Counted from the stretch's first letter, positions 7,413-16,534 are shown. The stretch: DNA of 64,000 nucleotides from Jiangella sp. DSM 45060 (GCF_900105175.1 NZ_LT629771.1:6902622-6966621), one strand, 5' to 3'. Notes: a model not told the origin generated them from the sequence alone. A program made the numbers and translations.

Positions 7413-8401
7413 CGACCACCCGGGTGACGATCGCCGAGATCGCCCGCGAGGCCGGGGTCTCCGAGGCGACGGTCAGCAAGGTGCTCAACGGCCGGACGGA
7501 GGTCGCGCCCGCCACCCGCGCCCGCGTTCAGGACCTGCTCGACGCGCGCGGCTACGAGCGTCGCGGCACTCGCGTCGAGGAGCGGACCGGCCTCATCGAC
7601 CTCGTCATCTCCGAGCTGAACACCCCGTGGTCGATGGACGTGCTGCGGGGTGCGGAGCAGGAGGCCCGCCGCGCCGGCGCCGCCGTCGTCGTCACCGCCA
7701 CCGAGGGCCGCGACGACGCGAGCTGGCTCGACCGCGTCACCGCCCGCCGCTCCGACGGCGTGCTGCTCGCGCTGGCGCCGCTGCCGGCCGGCGGCGCGCG
7801 CCGGCTGACCGCGGCCGGCATCCCGTTCGTACTGGTCGACCCCGTCGGCGGGTTCGACGCCGCCATCCCCACCGTCGGCGTCACGAACTGGGCCGGCGCG
7901 CTGGCGGCCACCGAGCACCTGATCGGCCTCGGGCACCGGCGCATCGGCGTCATCACCGGCCCGCCCGAGCTGGTCTGCAGCCAGCAGCGGGTCGAGGGCT
8001 ACCGCGCGGCGCTCGGCCGGGCCGGGCTGCCGTCCGACGACGCGCTCGTCCGCTACGGCGACTTCCGCCCGGACGGCGGCGAGGCGCAGGCGCGCGCCCT
8101 GCTCGACCTCCCCGACCCGCCGACCGCCGTCTTCGCCGGCTCGGACCTGCAGGCCACCGGCGTCTACGCCGAGGCGCACCGGCGCGGGCTGCGCATCCCC
8201 GACCACCTCAGCGTCGTCGGCTTCGACGACGTCGCCCTGTGCGAGTGGGTCTCGCCGGCACTCACCACGGTGCGCCAGCCGCTGATGGAGATGGCCCGCA
8301 TCGCCATCCGCACCGTCCTCGACCCGCCCGGCACCGACGAGCCGCTGCGGATCGAACTGGCCACCAGCCTGATCACGCGGGAGAGCACTGCCGCTCCCTA
8401 G
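7409..8401 (+). CDS. LacI-family transcriptional regulator
   Basis: 330 residues, normal for LacI/GalR. The N-terminal helix-turn-helix reads VTIAEIAREAGVSEATVSKV (residues 6-25), followed by the hinge helix and a periplasmic-binding-protein-like sensor domain with DGVLLAL, GVTNWAGALAATEHL and the C-terminal FDDVALCEWVSPALTTV. GTG 7409 overlaps the preceding stop, so it is translated with the FAH-family gene. It probably represses its own operon and xylA through the palindromes at 6363 and 6472, with a pentose or derivative as inducer. Confidence 0.9.
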   Translation: MTTTRVTIAEIAREAGVSEATVSKVLNGRTEVAPATRARVQDLLDARGYERRGTRVEERTGLIDLVISELNTPWSMDVLRGAEQEARRAGAAVVVTATEGRDDASWLDRVTARRSDGVLLALAPLPAGGARRLTAAGIPFVLVDPVGGFDAAIPTVGVTNWAGALAATEHLIGLGHRRIGVITGPPELVCSQQRVEGYRAALGRAGLPSDDALVRYGDFRPDGGEAQARALLDLPDPPTAVFAGSDLQATGVYAEAHRRGLRIPDHLSVVGFDDVALCEWVSPALTTVRQPLMEMARIAIRTVLDPPGTDEPLRIELATSLITRESTAAP

Positions 8402-8468
8402 ACGACTGAGTCCTCTTGATCGTGAGTGGTCGTCGGCGGTGATGGCGTTTGGTTGGGGCGCCGGTGTG

Positions 8469-8580
8469 CGTTGTGCCAGATGGTCGTGTTCCAGCAGTGC
8501 GCGGGTGGGGTCGCGTTCGCCGATCTTGGGGCGGCCAGGCCCCAGATGATGGGCATGCCCTCGGTGGTGCAGATCAGCTG
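8469..8580 (-). pseudogene. Decayed DDE transposase fragment in an otherwise gene-free 360-bp gap
   Basis: The region between the LacI stop (8401) and the HAD stop (8764) has no intact gene. On the - strand, 8580-8533 translates as QLICTTEGMPIIWGLA. After loss of one base, 8527-8469 continues as KIGERDPTRALLEHDHLAQ. Together these resemble the central part of IS4/IS982-like transposases (LxxICTxEGMPI..LAxPKIGER), but in two frames and without flanking domains. The unusually AT-richer codons also differ from neighbours. Terminal inverted repeats were not found. Confidence 0.45.
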
Positions 8581-8763
8581 CGGGCCCCCGGGTGGTGGGC
8601 GTGCGGCGGGGCGACACTCGTGCCAACAGTTGGCGCTGGTGTCACCGCGCCGGAACAGTACTCCCGGCGGGCGACGGGCCGGCCGGGTCCAGGACGTGCC
8701 GCCTGACCACGTCCTCGCCGTACCGGCAACGACACATCCGCAAGATCAATACGACTCACTCAT

Positions 8764-9429
8764 CTAGCAGCCCAGCTGGCTCGCGAGGTCGTCAAGGCCG
8801 GTCGCGGTCAGGTCGAAGGCGTCGTCTGCCGCGGGTGGGTCGCCGACCGGGCGGGCCACGTACGCGGTGCGCATGCCGACCGCTTGGGCGCCGCGCAGGT
8901 CCCAGGCGTGGGCGGCGACCATGAGCAGGCGCTCGGGCGCGCTGCCGGTGGCCCTGCTCGCCAGCCGGTACACCTCGGGGGCGGGCTTGTAGGTGCGGGC
9001 GTCCTCGCCGGACAGCAGCTGGTGCCAGCGCAGCCCGGCGTGCGCGCCGATGCGGGTCAGCGCGGACGCGTCGGCGTTCGACAGGCCGATGACGGGGAAC
9101 CGGGCGGCGAGGCGGTCCAGCGCGGCGACGGAGTCGGGCCACGGATCCAGCCGGAGCGCGTCGGCCGCCACGGCGTCGGCGCCCTCGGCGGTCCCGATCG
9201 CGGCGGCGGCCGCCTCGCGGTCGATGACGCTGCTGGCGGCGTACTGCCGGCGGCCCGCGACGATCGCGCGCTGCTGCTCGTCGACGTGCGCGGCCCACCG
9301 TTCGGCGGCCGCCGCGTCGTCGGCGTCGGGTCGCGCCGCGCGCAGGGCCCGCCGGATGCCGCCGGGTTCGTCGACCATGGTGCCGAGGATGTCGAAGACG
9401 ATGGCGTCGAAGTCGGGGTGCGGCGTCAT
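8764..9429 (-). CDS. HAD-superfamily hydrolase, haloacid dehalogenase type II
   Basis: 221 residues. HAD motifs are in order: VFDILGTMVD (nucleophile Asp), GLSNADA (motif II Ser), TYKPAPEVY (motif III Lys), and HAWDLRGAQAVGM (motif IV acid). This pattern is typical of L-2-haloacid dehalogenase-like proteins; many act on phosphorylated or unknown metabolites. ATG 9429 is chosen because the fold starts at once; a GTG two codons upstream is possible. It is divergent from the LuxR-ATPase gene with only 33 bp between starts. Confidence 0.85.
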   Translation of the reverse strand: MTPHPDFDAIVFDILGTMVDEPGGIRRALRAARPDADDAAAAERWAAHVDEQQRAIVAGRRQYAASSVIDREAAAAAIGTAEGADAVAADALRLDPWPDSVAALDRLAARFPVIGLSNADASALTRIGAHAGLRWHQLLSGEDARTYKPAPEVYRLASRATGSAPERLLMVAAHAWDLRGAQAVGMRTAYVARPVGDPPAADDAFDLTATGLDDLASQLGC

Positions 9430-9462
9430 CCACACCACCCTAGGTTGCGCCACAATGGCCGG

Positions 9463-12117
9463 GTGGTGGCCCCGGAGATCTCGGCGCGCGAGGCCGAGGT
9501 GCTCGCGGCGCTCGGCGAGCACCTGACCAACGCCGAGATCGCCGCCCGGTTCGTCATCTCCGTACGCACCGTCGAGAGTCACGTGTCGGCGCTGCTGCGC
9601 AAGTTCGGCGCGAGCGACCGGCGCGCGCTGGCCGCGCTGGCGCCGTCCGTGGTGTCCGCCGGCGCCGCCGCGCCCGCGCTGCCCGCGGCGCTGACCTCGT
9701 TCGTCGGACGTGAGGCCGAGCGGACCGCGCTGCTGTCCGCCGTCACGGAGCGGCGGCTGGTGGTGGCGGTCGGTCCCGGGGGCGTCGGCAAGACCCGGCT
9801 CGCGCTGGCCGTCGCCGCCGACGTCGCGGACCGTTTCTCCGGCGGCGCCTGGTACACCGACCTCGTCCCCGTGCCCGACGGCGACGCAGTCCCGGCCGCG
9901 GTCGCGGCGGCGCTGGGCCTGGGCGAGCAGCCCGGCCGCGGCGTGCCGGAGACGGTGGCCGGGTGGGCTCGCGGGCGGTCCGCGCTGCTCGTCCTGGACA
10001 ACTGCGAGCACCTCCTCGACGGCGTCGCCGGGTTCGTCGAGCCGCTGCTGGCCGCCGCGCCCGGGTTGACGGTGCTCGCGACCAGCCGGTCGCGGCTGCT
10101 GCTGCCGTTCGAGTGGGTGGTGCCGGTCGGTGGCCTCGGTGCCGACGCGGTGGCGCTGTTCGATGAGCGGGCCCGCGCGGCCGGTGCGCCGCTGCCGTCC
10201 GAGTCGGAACCGCGGGTGGCGGCGATCTGCGCGGCGCTCGACGGGAACCCGCTGGCGATCGAGCTGGCCGCGGCCCGGCTGCCGGCCGTCGGGCTGGACG
10301 GGCTGGAGAGCGGCCTGGGCGACCGGCTCCGGTTGCTCGACGGTGCGCGCCGCGGCGGCGGGCGGCACGGGTCGCTGCGGTCGGCGCTGGACTGGAGCCA
10401 CGACCTCCTCGACGAGTCCGGGCGGACGGTGCTGCGGCGGGTGTCGGTGTTCGCGGCGCCGTTCCGGGCCTCCGACGCCGCCGTGGTGGCCGGGGGCTCC
10501 GCCGCGACGCTGGCCGCCCTGGCCGACGACAGCCTGCTGGTGCCCGTGGCCGGCGGCGACGCGACGCGGTACCAGGCGCTGGAGACGATCCGGCAGTACG
10601 GCGCCGAGCGCCTGGTGGAGGCCGGCGAGGACGAGTCGGTCCGGGTCGCGCACCTGCGCTGGTGCACCGACGAGGGGACCGCGCTGCTGGCCGCGGACCC
10701 GTCCGCCCCGGGCTGGCGCGCTCAGGTCGACCGCCTCGCCGACGACCTGCATGCCGCGCTCAACTGGAGCGTGACGCACGACGCCTCGGCCGCCGCGGAG
10801 ACGGCGCTGCTCGTCGGCCGGTTGTGTCACCGGCGGGGGCTGCCGGCCGAGGCGCAGCGCCGGTTCGAGCAGGCCGCCGCCCTCGCCGCCGACGACGCGG
10901 GGCGGGCCGCGGCCCTGACACTGGCCACCGGGTCGGCGCGGGCCCGGCTGGCCGGCGCCGACGCCCTGCGGCTGCACCTCGCCGCCGCCGAGGCCGCGCA
11001 GCGCGCCGGCGACTCCGTGCTCGCCGCCCACCAGTACGCCCACGCCGCCGAGCTGGTACACCGTTCCGCCGGCATCCTCGCCGAGGTCCCGCCCGCCGCG
11101 ACCGCCGCCGGCTGGCTGGCCACCGCCCAGACGCTCGCCGACGATCCCGGCACGCTGGCCCGCTGCGCCGTCGTCGAGGCGTTCGCCGCCGCCGACGACC
11201 AGCCGGGCACCGCCGCCGCCACGGAGCAGGCGATCGAGCTGGCCCGCGAGAGCGGCGACCCGGTCGTCGAGAGCGCCGCCCTCGACCAGCTGACCGGTCT
11301 GCGCCTCGCTCGCGGCGAGGCCCGCGCCGCCCTGGAGAGCGCGCTGCGCCGGACCGCCCTGCTGGCCGGCTCGCCCGACCCGGAGCAGGGCTTCGAGCTG
11401 TCCGACGCCTATGGGATGGCGGCGGAGTCGGCGATCGCGGCGGGCGACCTCCGGCAGGCCCGGCAGGCGGCCGAGACACTGCGGGACCTGCCGTCGCAGC
11501 GCGAGGTCGCGCACGCGGGCGCCGCCCGGCTGATCGTCGTCATCGTGCTGGCGGGGGACTGGGACGAGGCGGTCGCCGTCGGCGAGCTGTTCCGGGAGAG
11601 CTGGGAGCGGGCCGGGCGGCCGCGCATCCCGTCGCTGCGCCGGGTGGCCGCCGCGCTCGCGTCCGTGCACGGCGCCTGGGGCGACGCCGCCGCGCAGGCC
11701 GCCTGGCGCGACGTCGAGGTGGGCATCGGCTCGGCCGAACGGCGACCGCACGACCAGCGTTCCGTCGAGAGCTTCTTCGCCGCCCTCGAGGCGCTGCACC
11801 TGGACCGCCCGGCCGACGCCGTCGCCGTCCTGCACCGGCCGCCGGAGGAGTTCCGCAGCTGGTTCGAGCTGATCTGGCGGCCCTGGTACGCGGCGCTCTG
11901 GGCGGAGGCCGCCGTCCTGGCCGAACTGCCCGACGCCGGCGAGCGGATCGCCCGCGCCCGCCCGTTCACCACCGACAACGTCGTCGCCGCCGCGATCGTC
12001 GACCGCGCCGCCGCACTGGCCGCCGGCGACCGCGACGGTGTCCTCGCGGCCGCCGAGACCCTCGACGCGGCCGCCTGCCGCTACCAGTGGGAACGCAGCC
12101 TCCTCCTCGCCCACTGA
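9463..12117 (+). CDS. LuxR-type HTH plus NB-ARC-like ATPase regulator
   Basis: 884 residues. An N-terminal LuxR/GerE-type helix-turn-helix (about 5-60; LSAREAEVL-like start, TNAEIAARFVISVRTVESHV) is fused to a STAND ATPase with P-loop GPGGVGKTR (104-112) and Walker B LLVLDNCEH, then a winged-helix segment (ALDWSHDLLD) and a long TPR-like C-terminus. Having the HTH at the N-terminus is the reverse of MalT/LAL proteins but common in actinobacterial ATPase regulators. GTG 9463 or 9466 is used. A TAGGTT -10 at 9441-9446 predicts an almost leaderless mRNA. It probably controls neighbouring metabolic genes in response to an unknown ligand. Confidence 0.85.
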   Translation: MVAPEISAREAEVLAALGEHLTNAEIAARFVISVRTVESHVSALLRKFGASDRRALAALAPSVVSAGAAAPALPAALTSFVGREAERTALLSAVTERRLVVAVGPGGVGKTRLALAVAADVADRFSGGAWYTDLVPVPDGDAVPAAVAAALGLGEQPGRGVPETVAGWARGRSALLVLDNCEHLLDGVAGFVEPLLAAAPGLTVLATSRSRLLLPFEWVVPVGGLGADAVALFDERARAAGAPLPSESEPRVAAICAALDGNPLAIELAAARLPAVGLDGLESGLGDRLRLLDGARRGGGRHGSLRSALDWSHDLLDESGRTVLRRVSVFAAPFRASDAAVVAGGSAATLAALADDSLLVPVAGGDATRYQALETIRQYGAERLVEAGEDESVRVAHLRWCTDEGTALLAADPSAPGWRAQVDRLADDLHAALNWSVTHDASAAAETALLVGRLCHRRGLPAEAQRRFEQAAALAADDAGRAAALTLATGSARARLAGADALRLHLAAAEAAQRAGDSVLAAHQYAHAAELVHRSAGILAEVPPAATAAGWLATAQTLADDPGTLARCAVVEAFAAADDQPGTAAATEQAIELARESGDPVVESAALDQLTGLRLARGEARAALESALRRTALLAGSPDPEQGFELSDAYGMAAESAIAAGDLRQARQAAETLRDLPSQREVAHAGAARLIVVIVLAGDWDEAVAVGELFRESWERAGRPRIPSLRRVAAALASVHGAWGDAAAQAAWRDVEVGIGSAERRPHDQRSVESFFAALEALHLDRPADAVAVLHRPPEEFRSWFELIWRPWYAALWAEAAVLAELPDAGERIARARPFTTDNVVAAAIVDRAAALAAGDRDGVLAAAETLDAAACRYQWERSLLLAH

Positions 12118-12270
12118 GCGTCTTTTCCGTGGTCGATCCGTGGTCGGCACGGATGTCCGGACCCACCCCGCGGCCCGATCGTGAAGTCATCGCAAAAAAG
12201 TTCGCCGCGGATGTCGAGAACCCGCCCCAGGCATCGACGTACCGGGTGAGACGCCCAGAGGGAGACGACG

Positions 12271-13584
12271 ATGACCATCACGATCCAGCACCAGCAGACC
12301 ACCGCCGCCACCGCCCTGCGCGGCGCCATCGCGGGCGCCGTCCACGAGCCCGGCGACGCCGGGTACGACGCGCACCGCAAGCCGCTGCTGCCCACGCTCG
12401 ACCCGCGACCGGACGTCGTCGTCGAGGCGCGGTCGACGGCGGACGTGCAGGCCGCCGTGCGTGCGGCCCGCGAGCACGGGCTGGCGTTCTCGGTCCAGGC
12501 GACCGGCCACGGCACCTACGTCCCCAACGACGGCGGGCTGCTGCTCAAGACGACGGCGATGTCGTCGGTCTTCGTCGACCCGGCCCGGCAGGTCGTTCGC
12601 GTCCGCCCCGGCACCGTGTGGGGCGACGTGCTGGCCGCGACCCGGCCGTACGGGCTGGCGCCGCTGTCCGGCTCGTCGCCGGCCGTCGGCGTCACCGGCT
12701 ACACGCTCGGCGGCGGCATGGGCTGGCTGGCCCGCAAGCACGGCTTCGCCGCGGACAGCGTCCTCTCCGCCGACATCGTGACCGCCGACGGCGAGCTGCT
12801 CACCGTCGGGCCCGACCGGCACCCGGACCTGTTCTGGGCGATCCGCGGCGGTGGCGGCGGCTTCGGCGTCGTGACGTCGCTGGAGTTCCGCGTCTACCCG
12901 GTGGCGCAGGTCTACGGCGGCATCTCCTGGTTCGACGTGTCCCGCGCCGGCGACGCGCTGCGGGTCTACCGCGACTGGGCCGCCGCCGCGCCCGACGAGA
13001 TGAGCTCGGCCGTCGTGCTGACGACCATCCCGGACGTCGAGGCCGTGCCGGCCGAGCTGCGCGGGCGCCGTGCGCTGGGCGTCAAGGCCCTGTACGCCGG
13101 CCGCGCCGACGACGCCGAGCGGCTGCTCCGCCCGCTGCGGCTGGCCGCCGGTCCGGCGCTGGTCGACGGCTACCGGAGCATGGAGTACGCCGACGCCGCG
13201 ATGGGCGGCACGCCGGCCCGGTTCTTCGACTTCTTCCCGGCCCTCGGCGACGACGTCGTCGACACCGTGGTCGAGGCCGCCGAGGCGGGGTCGGCGGTGG
13301 AGATCCGCAACTACGGCGGCGCGACCGCCCGTCCCGGCCCCGGCGCCGGCCCGGTCTCGCACCGCGGCGTGCCGTTCAGCGTCATCCTCGACCGGCCGAC
13401 GCCGGAGTTCGTGGACCGGCTGCGTCCGCACGGCATCGGCGGCGCGTTCCTCAACTTCCTCGCCGACACCACCCGGACGGCGGCCGCCTACACCCCGGCC
13501 GACTACGCCCGGCTGCGCACCGTCAAGGCCGCCTACGACCCGGACGGCTTCTTCGGCCAGGGTCACGCCGCCCTCGGCCGCTGA
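12271..13584 (+). CDS. FAD-binding oxidoreductase of the BBE-like family
   Basis: 437 residues with a ribosome-binding GAGGGAG ahead of ATG 12271. An N-terminal PCMH-type FAD domain (RPDVVVEARSTADVQAAV) carries ATGHGTY, whose His is the usual covalent flavin attachment site, then GVTGYTLGGGMGWLARKHG. The position that holds a second flavin-linked Cys in bicovalent enzymes reads GSSPAVG, so a single His link is expected. The C-terminal berberine-bridge segment ends with YDPDGFF. It oxidises an unknown alcohol or sugar using O2; the family acts in the cytosol or is exported, but no signal peptide is seen. Confidence 0.88.
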   Translation: MTITIQHQQTTAATALRGAIAGAVHEPGDAGYDAHRKPLLPTLDPRPDVVVEARSTADVQAAVRAAREHGLAFSVQATGHGTYVPNDGGLLLKTTAMSSVFVDPARQVVRVRPGTVWGDVLAATRPYGLAPLSGSSPAVGVTGYTLGGGMGWLARKHGFAADSVLSADIVTADGELLTVGPDRHPDLFWAIRGGGGGFGVVTSLEFRVYPVAQVYGGISWFDVSRAGDALRVYRDWAAAAPDEMSSAVVLTTIPDVEAVPAELRGRRALGVKALYAGRADDAERLLRPLRLAAGPALVDGYRSMEYADAAMGGTPARFFDFFPALGDDVVDTVVEAAEAGSAVEIRNYGGATARPGPGAGPVSHRGVPFSVILDRPTPEFVDRLRPHGIGGAFLNFLADTTRTAAAYTPADYARLRTVKAAYDPDGFFGQGHAALGR

Positions 13585-13610
13585 TCACCCGGCGGTTGTC
13601 CCCGTCCTCC

Positions 13611-13678
13611 TTGCAATCAGCACCCATACGCATCGGTGCCGGCGCACAGCCCGCGATGCGTATGGGTGCTCATTGCAA
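13611..13678. terminator. Long hairpin between convergent genes, likely bidirectional terminator
   Basis: Arms 13611-13635 and 13654-13678 are inverted repeats of 25 bp with one mismatch around an 18-nt loop. The outer ends read TTGCAAT and the inner ends GCATCG. The hairpin separates the BBE-like oxidoreductase (+) and menC (-), 27 bp and 20 bp from their stops. The stem is less GC-rich than usual terminators here, and no T tract follows. Confidence 0.6.
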
Positions 13679-13697
13679 AGGGACGCTCTCGCCTGCA

Positions 13698-14672
13698 TCA
13701 GGCCAGGGCGCGGACGCGGGCCAGGCGCTCGCGCCACCAGCGTTCGCGTGCGGGGTCGGTCAGGCGGTACTCCTCCAGACGCGCGGGGTGCGGCGACGGC
13801 GGCAGCTGCGGGACGGGGAGCGACCCGCCCACGGGCCGCAGGCTGACGTCGTCGCCGACGAGGTCGCCGGTGAACAGCGAGAGGGTCCCGAGGCCGCACG
13901 CGTACGGCAGCTCCGGCAGTGCCGCCGCGAGCGCCAGCTGACCGGCCAGCCCGACGCTGGTCTCCAGTGCCGACGACACGACGCACGGCAGGCCGGCCGC
14001 CTCGGCGACCCGCAACGCCCGACGCACCCCGCCCAGCGGCGTCCCCTTGATGACGGCGACGTCGGCAGCGCCCGCGACGGCGACGCGCAGTGGGTCGTCG
14101 GCGCGGCGGATCGACTCGTCGGCCGCGATCGGCACGTCGACCGCCCGCCGCACCGCCGCCAGCTCGTCCAGCGTCCGGCACGGCTGCTCCGCGTACTCCA
14201 GCCCACCCGCCGACCCATCCAGCAGCCGCAGCGACCGCACCGCCGTCGCGACGTCCCACGCCGCGTTGGCGTCGACCCGGACCCGACCGCCCGGCCCGAG
14301 CGCGGAACGCACCGCCTCGACCCGCGCCACGTCGTCGGCCAGCGAGTCCGCGTGGTCGGCGACCTTCACCTTCGCCGTCGTGCACCCCGACGCCGCGACC
14401 AGCTCGTACGCCCGCTCCGGACCGACCGCCGGGACCGTGCAGTTCACCGGGATCCGGTCCCGCAGCGGCGACGGCGGTGGCCGCGTCGCCTGCTCCACGG
14501 CCGCAAGCAGCCAGGGCACGGACTCGGCGTCGTCGTAGTCGGCGAACGGGCAGAACTCGCCCCAGCCGGCCGGGCCCTCGATCAGCACGCCCTCGCGGAC
14601 GGTGATGCCGCGGAACCGGGTGCGCAGCGGGATCGCGTAGACCAGTGCGCCCGCGAAGTCGAGGTCGGCCAC
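13698..14672 (-). CDS. menC: o-Succinylbenzoate synthase
   Basis: 324 residues from GTG 14672. Enolase-superfamily enzyme of menaquinone biosynthesis, converting SHCHC to o-succinylbenzoate in the cytosol. The catalytic Lys pair is in TAKVKV, metal ligands are in VRVDANAAW, EYAEQP and IAADES, and the distal Lys is in VAVIKGTPLGG. No other men gene is adjacent, so it stands alone as in several actinomycetes. It converges on the BBE-like oxidoreductase across a long hairpin. Confidence 0.9.
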   Translation of the reverse strand: MADLDFAGALVYAIPLRTRFRGITVREGVLIEGPAGWGEFCPFADYDDAESVPWLLAAVEQATRPPPSPLRDRIPVNCTVPAVGPERAYELVAASGCTTAKVKVADHADSLADDVARVEAVRSALGPGGRVRVDANAAWDVATAVRSLRLLDGSAGGLEYAEQPCRTLDELAAVRRAVDVPIAADESIRRADDPLRVAVAGAADVAVIKGTPLGGVRRALRVAEAAGLPCVVSSALETSVGLAGQLALAAALPELPYACGLGTLSLFTGDLVGDDVSLRPVGGSLPVPQLPPSPHPARLEEYRLTDPARERWWRERLARVRALA

Positions 14673-14728
14673 GCGTCCATGCTGCCAGGGGGTTTGATCA
14701 GCCCACCGCCGGGCACACCTTCGGTGAC

Positions 14729-16138
14729 ATGGACTGGTTCGCCGCCGAGGGGTACTGGTTGAGCCGGCTGGTGTTCCAGCGGGCTCTGGCCGTCGTGTAC
14801 CTGCTGGCCTTCCTCGGCGCCGTCCGCCAGTTCCGCGCGCTGATCGGCGAGCACGGCCTGACGCCGGTGCCGCGGTACGTGGCGCGGGTGCCGTTCCGGC
14901 GGGCGCCGAGCCTGTTCCAGTGGCACTACTCCGACCGCTTCTTCGCCGCCGTCGCGTGGCTGGGCGTGGCGTGGTCGGCCGCTCTCCTGCTCGGTCTCGC
15001 CGACGGCCTGCCGGTGTGGGCCAACCTGCTCGCCTGGCTGGTGCCGTGGGCGCTGTACCTGTCGATCGTGCAGGTCGGGCAGGTCTGGTACGGCTTCGGC
15101 TGGGAGTCGCTGCTGTGCGAGGTCGGGTTCCTGGCCGTCTTCCTCGGCCCGGCGGACGTGGCGCCGCCGCTGCTGGTGCTGGTCGCGCTGTGGTGGGTGC
15201 TGTTCCGGCTGGAGTTCGGCGCCGGGCTGATCAAGCTGCGCGGCGACCCCTGCTGGCGCGACCTGACGTGCCTGTACTACCACCACGAGACGCAGCCGCT
15301 GCCGAACCCGCTGAGCTGGTGGTTCCACCGGCTGCCCCGGTGGGCGCACCGAGCGGAGGCGGCGGCGAACCACGTCACCCAGCTGGTCGTCCCGTTCCTG
15401 CTGTTCGCGCCGCAGCCGGTGCGCACGGTCGCCGCCGTCGTCGTCATCGTGACGCAGGGCTGGCTGGTGCTGAGCGGCAACTTCGCCTGGCTCAACGTGC
15501 TGACGATGGTGGTGGCGACGACGGCGGCCGGCGGCGGGCTGTGGGGCGCGCTGCTGCCGGTCGGCCCGCCGGCCGGGCTGGACGACCCGCCCGCCTGGTA
15601 CGCCGTCGCCGTCGTCGCGCTGGCCCTGGCGCTGGTCGTCATGAGCTACTGGCCGGTGCGGAACCTGCTCTCCCGTGGGCAGGTGATGAACACCAGCTTC
15701 AACCCGCTGCTGCTGGTGAACACGTACGGCGCGTTCGGCAGCATCACGCGGGTCCGGCGCGAGGTCGTCATCGAGGGGACCTCCGACCCGGTGCCGGGGC
15801 CGGACACCGTCTGGCAGGAGTACGGGTTCCGCGCCAAGCCGGGCGACGTGCGCCGGCGGCCGCCACAGGTGGCGCCGTACCACCTGCGGCTGGACTGGCT
15901 GATGTGGTTCGCCGCGATCGCACCGGCCTACGCGCAGCCGTGGTTCCCGGTGCTGCTGGCGAAGCTGCGCGACAACGACCCCGACGTGGTGGCGCTGCTG
16001 CGGCACAACCCGTACCCGCACCTGCCGCCCGCGCACGTGCGGGCGCGGCTCTACCGGTACCGGTTCACCGACCGGCGGGAGCGTCGCGACACCGGCGCGT
16101 GGTGGCACCGGACGCTCATCGGCGACTACCGGGCCTGA
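14729..16138 (+). CDS. Lipase-maturation-factor-like (LMF1/HTTM) membrane protein
   Basis: 469 residues with multiple membrane segments (for example LAVVYLLAFLGAVRQF near residue 20, WANLLAWLVPWALYLSIV, TVAAVVVIVTQGWLVL). The order of motifs, RLEFGAGLIKLRGDPCWRDL followed by a soluble C-terminus with NTYGAFGSITRVRREVVIEG and RLDWLMWFAA, is characteristic of the LMF1 family, which in animals aids lipase folding in the ER. The bacterial role is unknown; inner-membrane location is inferred. ATG 14729 has only a weak GGTGA upstream. It is divergent from menC. Confidence 0.88.
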   Translation: MDWFAAEGYWLSRLVFQRALAVVYLLAFLGAVRQFRALIGEHGLTPVPRYVARVPFRRAPSLFQWHYSDRFFAAVAWLGVAWSAALLLGLADGLPVWANLLAWLVPWALYLSIVQVGQVWYGFGWESLLCEVGFLAVFLGPADVAPPLLVLVALWWVLFRLEFGAGLIKLRGDPCWRDLTCLYYHHETQPLPNPLSWWFHRLPRWAHRAEAAANHVTQLVVPFLLFAPQPVRTVAAVVVIVTQGWLVLSGNFAWLNVLTMVVATTAAGGGLWGALLPVGPPAGLDDPPAWYAVAVVALALALVVMSYWPVRNLLSRGQVMNTSFNPLLLVNTYGAFGSITRVRREVVIEGTSDPVPGPDTVWQEYGFRAKPGDVRRRPPQVAPYHLRLDWLMWFAAIAPAYAQPWFPVLLAKLRDNDPDVVALLRHNPYPHLPPAHVRARLYRYRFTDRRERRDTGAWWHRTLIGDYRA

Positions 16139-16142
16139 ACAT

Positions 16143-16179
16143 ACGCTGGCCCCGGGCTCGGCGCCCGGGGCCTCAGCGT
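16143..16179. terminator. GC-rich bidirectional terminator hairpin
   Basis: ACGCTG-GCCCCGGGC at 16143-16157 pairs with GCCCGGGGC and CAGCGT up to 16179 around a tight loop, followed on the + strand by TCTGT. It lies between the LMF-like gene and whiB, which converge. Confidence 0.75.
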
Positions 16180-16192
16180 TCTGTGCGTGGTG

Positions 16193-16480
16193 TCAGCCTG
16201 CCTTGACGGCGTACTCGTCGCGTGCGGCCTCGAGCAGCCCACGCCACGAGTCGACCTCGGGCCGACGGCGGAGGAGGGCGCGACGCTCTCGCTCCGTCAT
16301 GCCGCCCCAGATGCCGAACTCAGTGCGGTTGTCCAGCGCGTCGGCCAGGCACTCGGTGCGCACCGGGCAGCCGAGGCACACGGCCTTGGCCCGGTTCTGC
16401 GCCGCGCCCTGGACGAACAGCTCGTCCGGCTCGCTGCTCCGGCACGCCGCCAAGCTGGTCCAGTCATCGATCCATGTCAT
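16193..16480 (-). CDS. whiB4: WhiB-family iron-sulfur regulator (WhiB4/WblA type)
   Basis: 95 residues. Four cluster cysteines are at C13 and in C-x2-C-x5-C (AVCLGCPVRTEC), followed by the diagnostic GIWGGMTERERR turn and a basic C-terminus for DNA binding. WhiB proteins carry an O2/NO-sensitive 4Fe-4S cluster and act as transcription partners or oxidoreductases. Its place beside a divergent PASTA-domain PBP matches M. tuberculosis whiB4-ponA2 and Streptomyces wblA, known from memory; orthology is therefore inferred from synteny as well as motif. An inverted repeat lies in its 5' leader. Confidence 0.9.
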   Translation of the reverse strand: MTWIDDWTSLAACRSSEPDELFVQGAAQNRAKAVCLGCPVRTECLADALDNRTEFGIWGGMTERERRALLRRRPEVDSWRGLLEAARDEYAVKAG

Positions 16481-16503
16481 CCGGCTGTCACCCCCGTCAA
16501 CTT

Positions 16504-16534
16504 GGTGAACACACCAAACCCTCTCTAGTTCACC
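16504..16534. promoter_or_regulatory. Inverted repeat in the whiB leader
   Basis: GGTGAAC (16504-16510) and GTTCACC (16528-16534) form a perfect 7-bp inverted repeat with a 17-nt centre, 24-54 nt upstream of the whiB start. It may be an operator or an mRNA hairpin; the ligand is unknown. Confidence 0.4.

Noticed and set aside
8426..8767. + strand ORF of 113 codons in the gap after LacI
   Set aside because: Transposase similarity is on the opposite strand; this frame shows no motif.
8764..12150. Open frame of over 1100 codons on the - strand across the LuxR-ATPase gene
   Set aside because: Only its first 222 codons match a family (HAD). The rest is the GC-rich shadow of the ATPase gene, with Gly/Arg/Gln-rich nonsense composition.
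10662..14762. Very long + strand open frame (over 1300 codons)
   Set aside because: It runs out of frame through the LuxR-ATPase and BBE genes and antisense through menC; Arg/Pro-rich with no motif.
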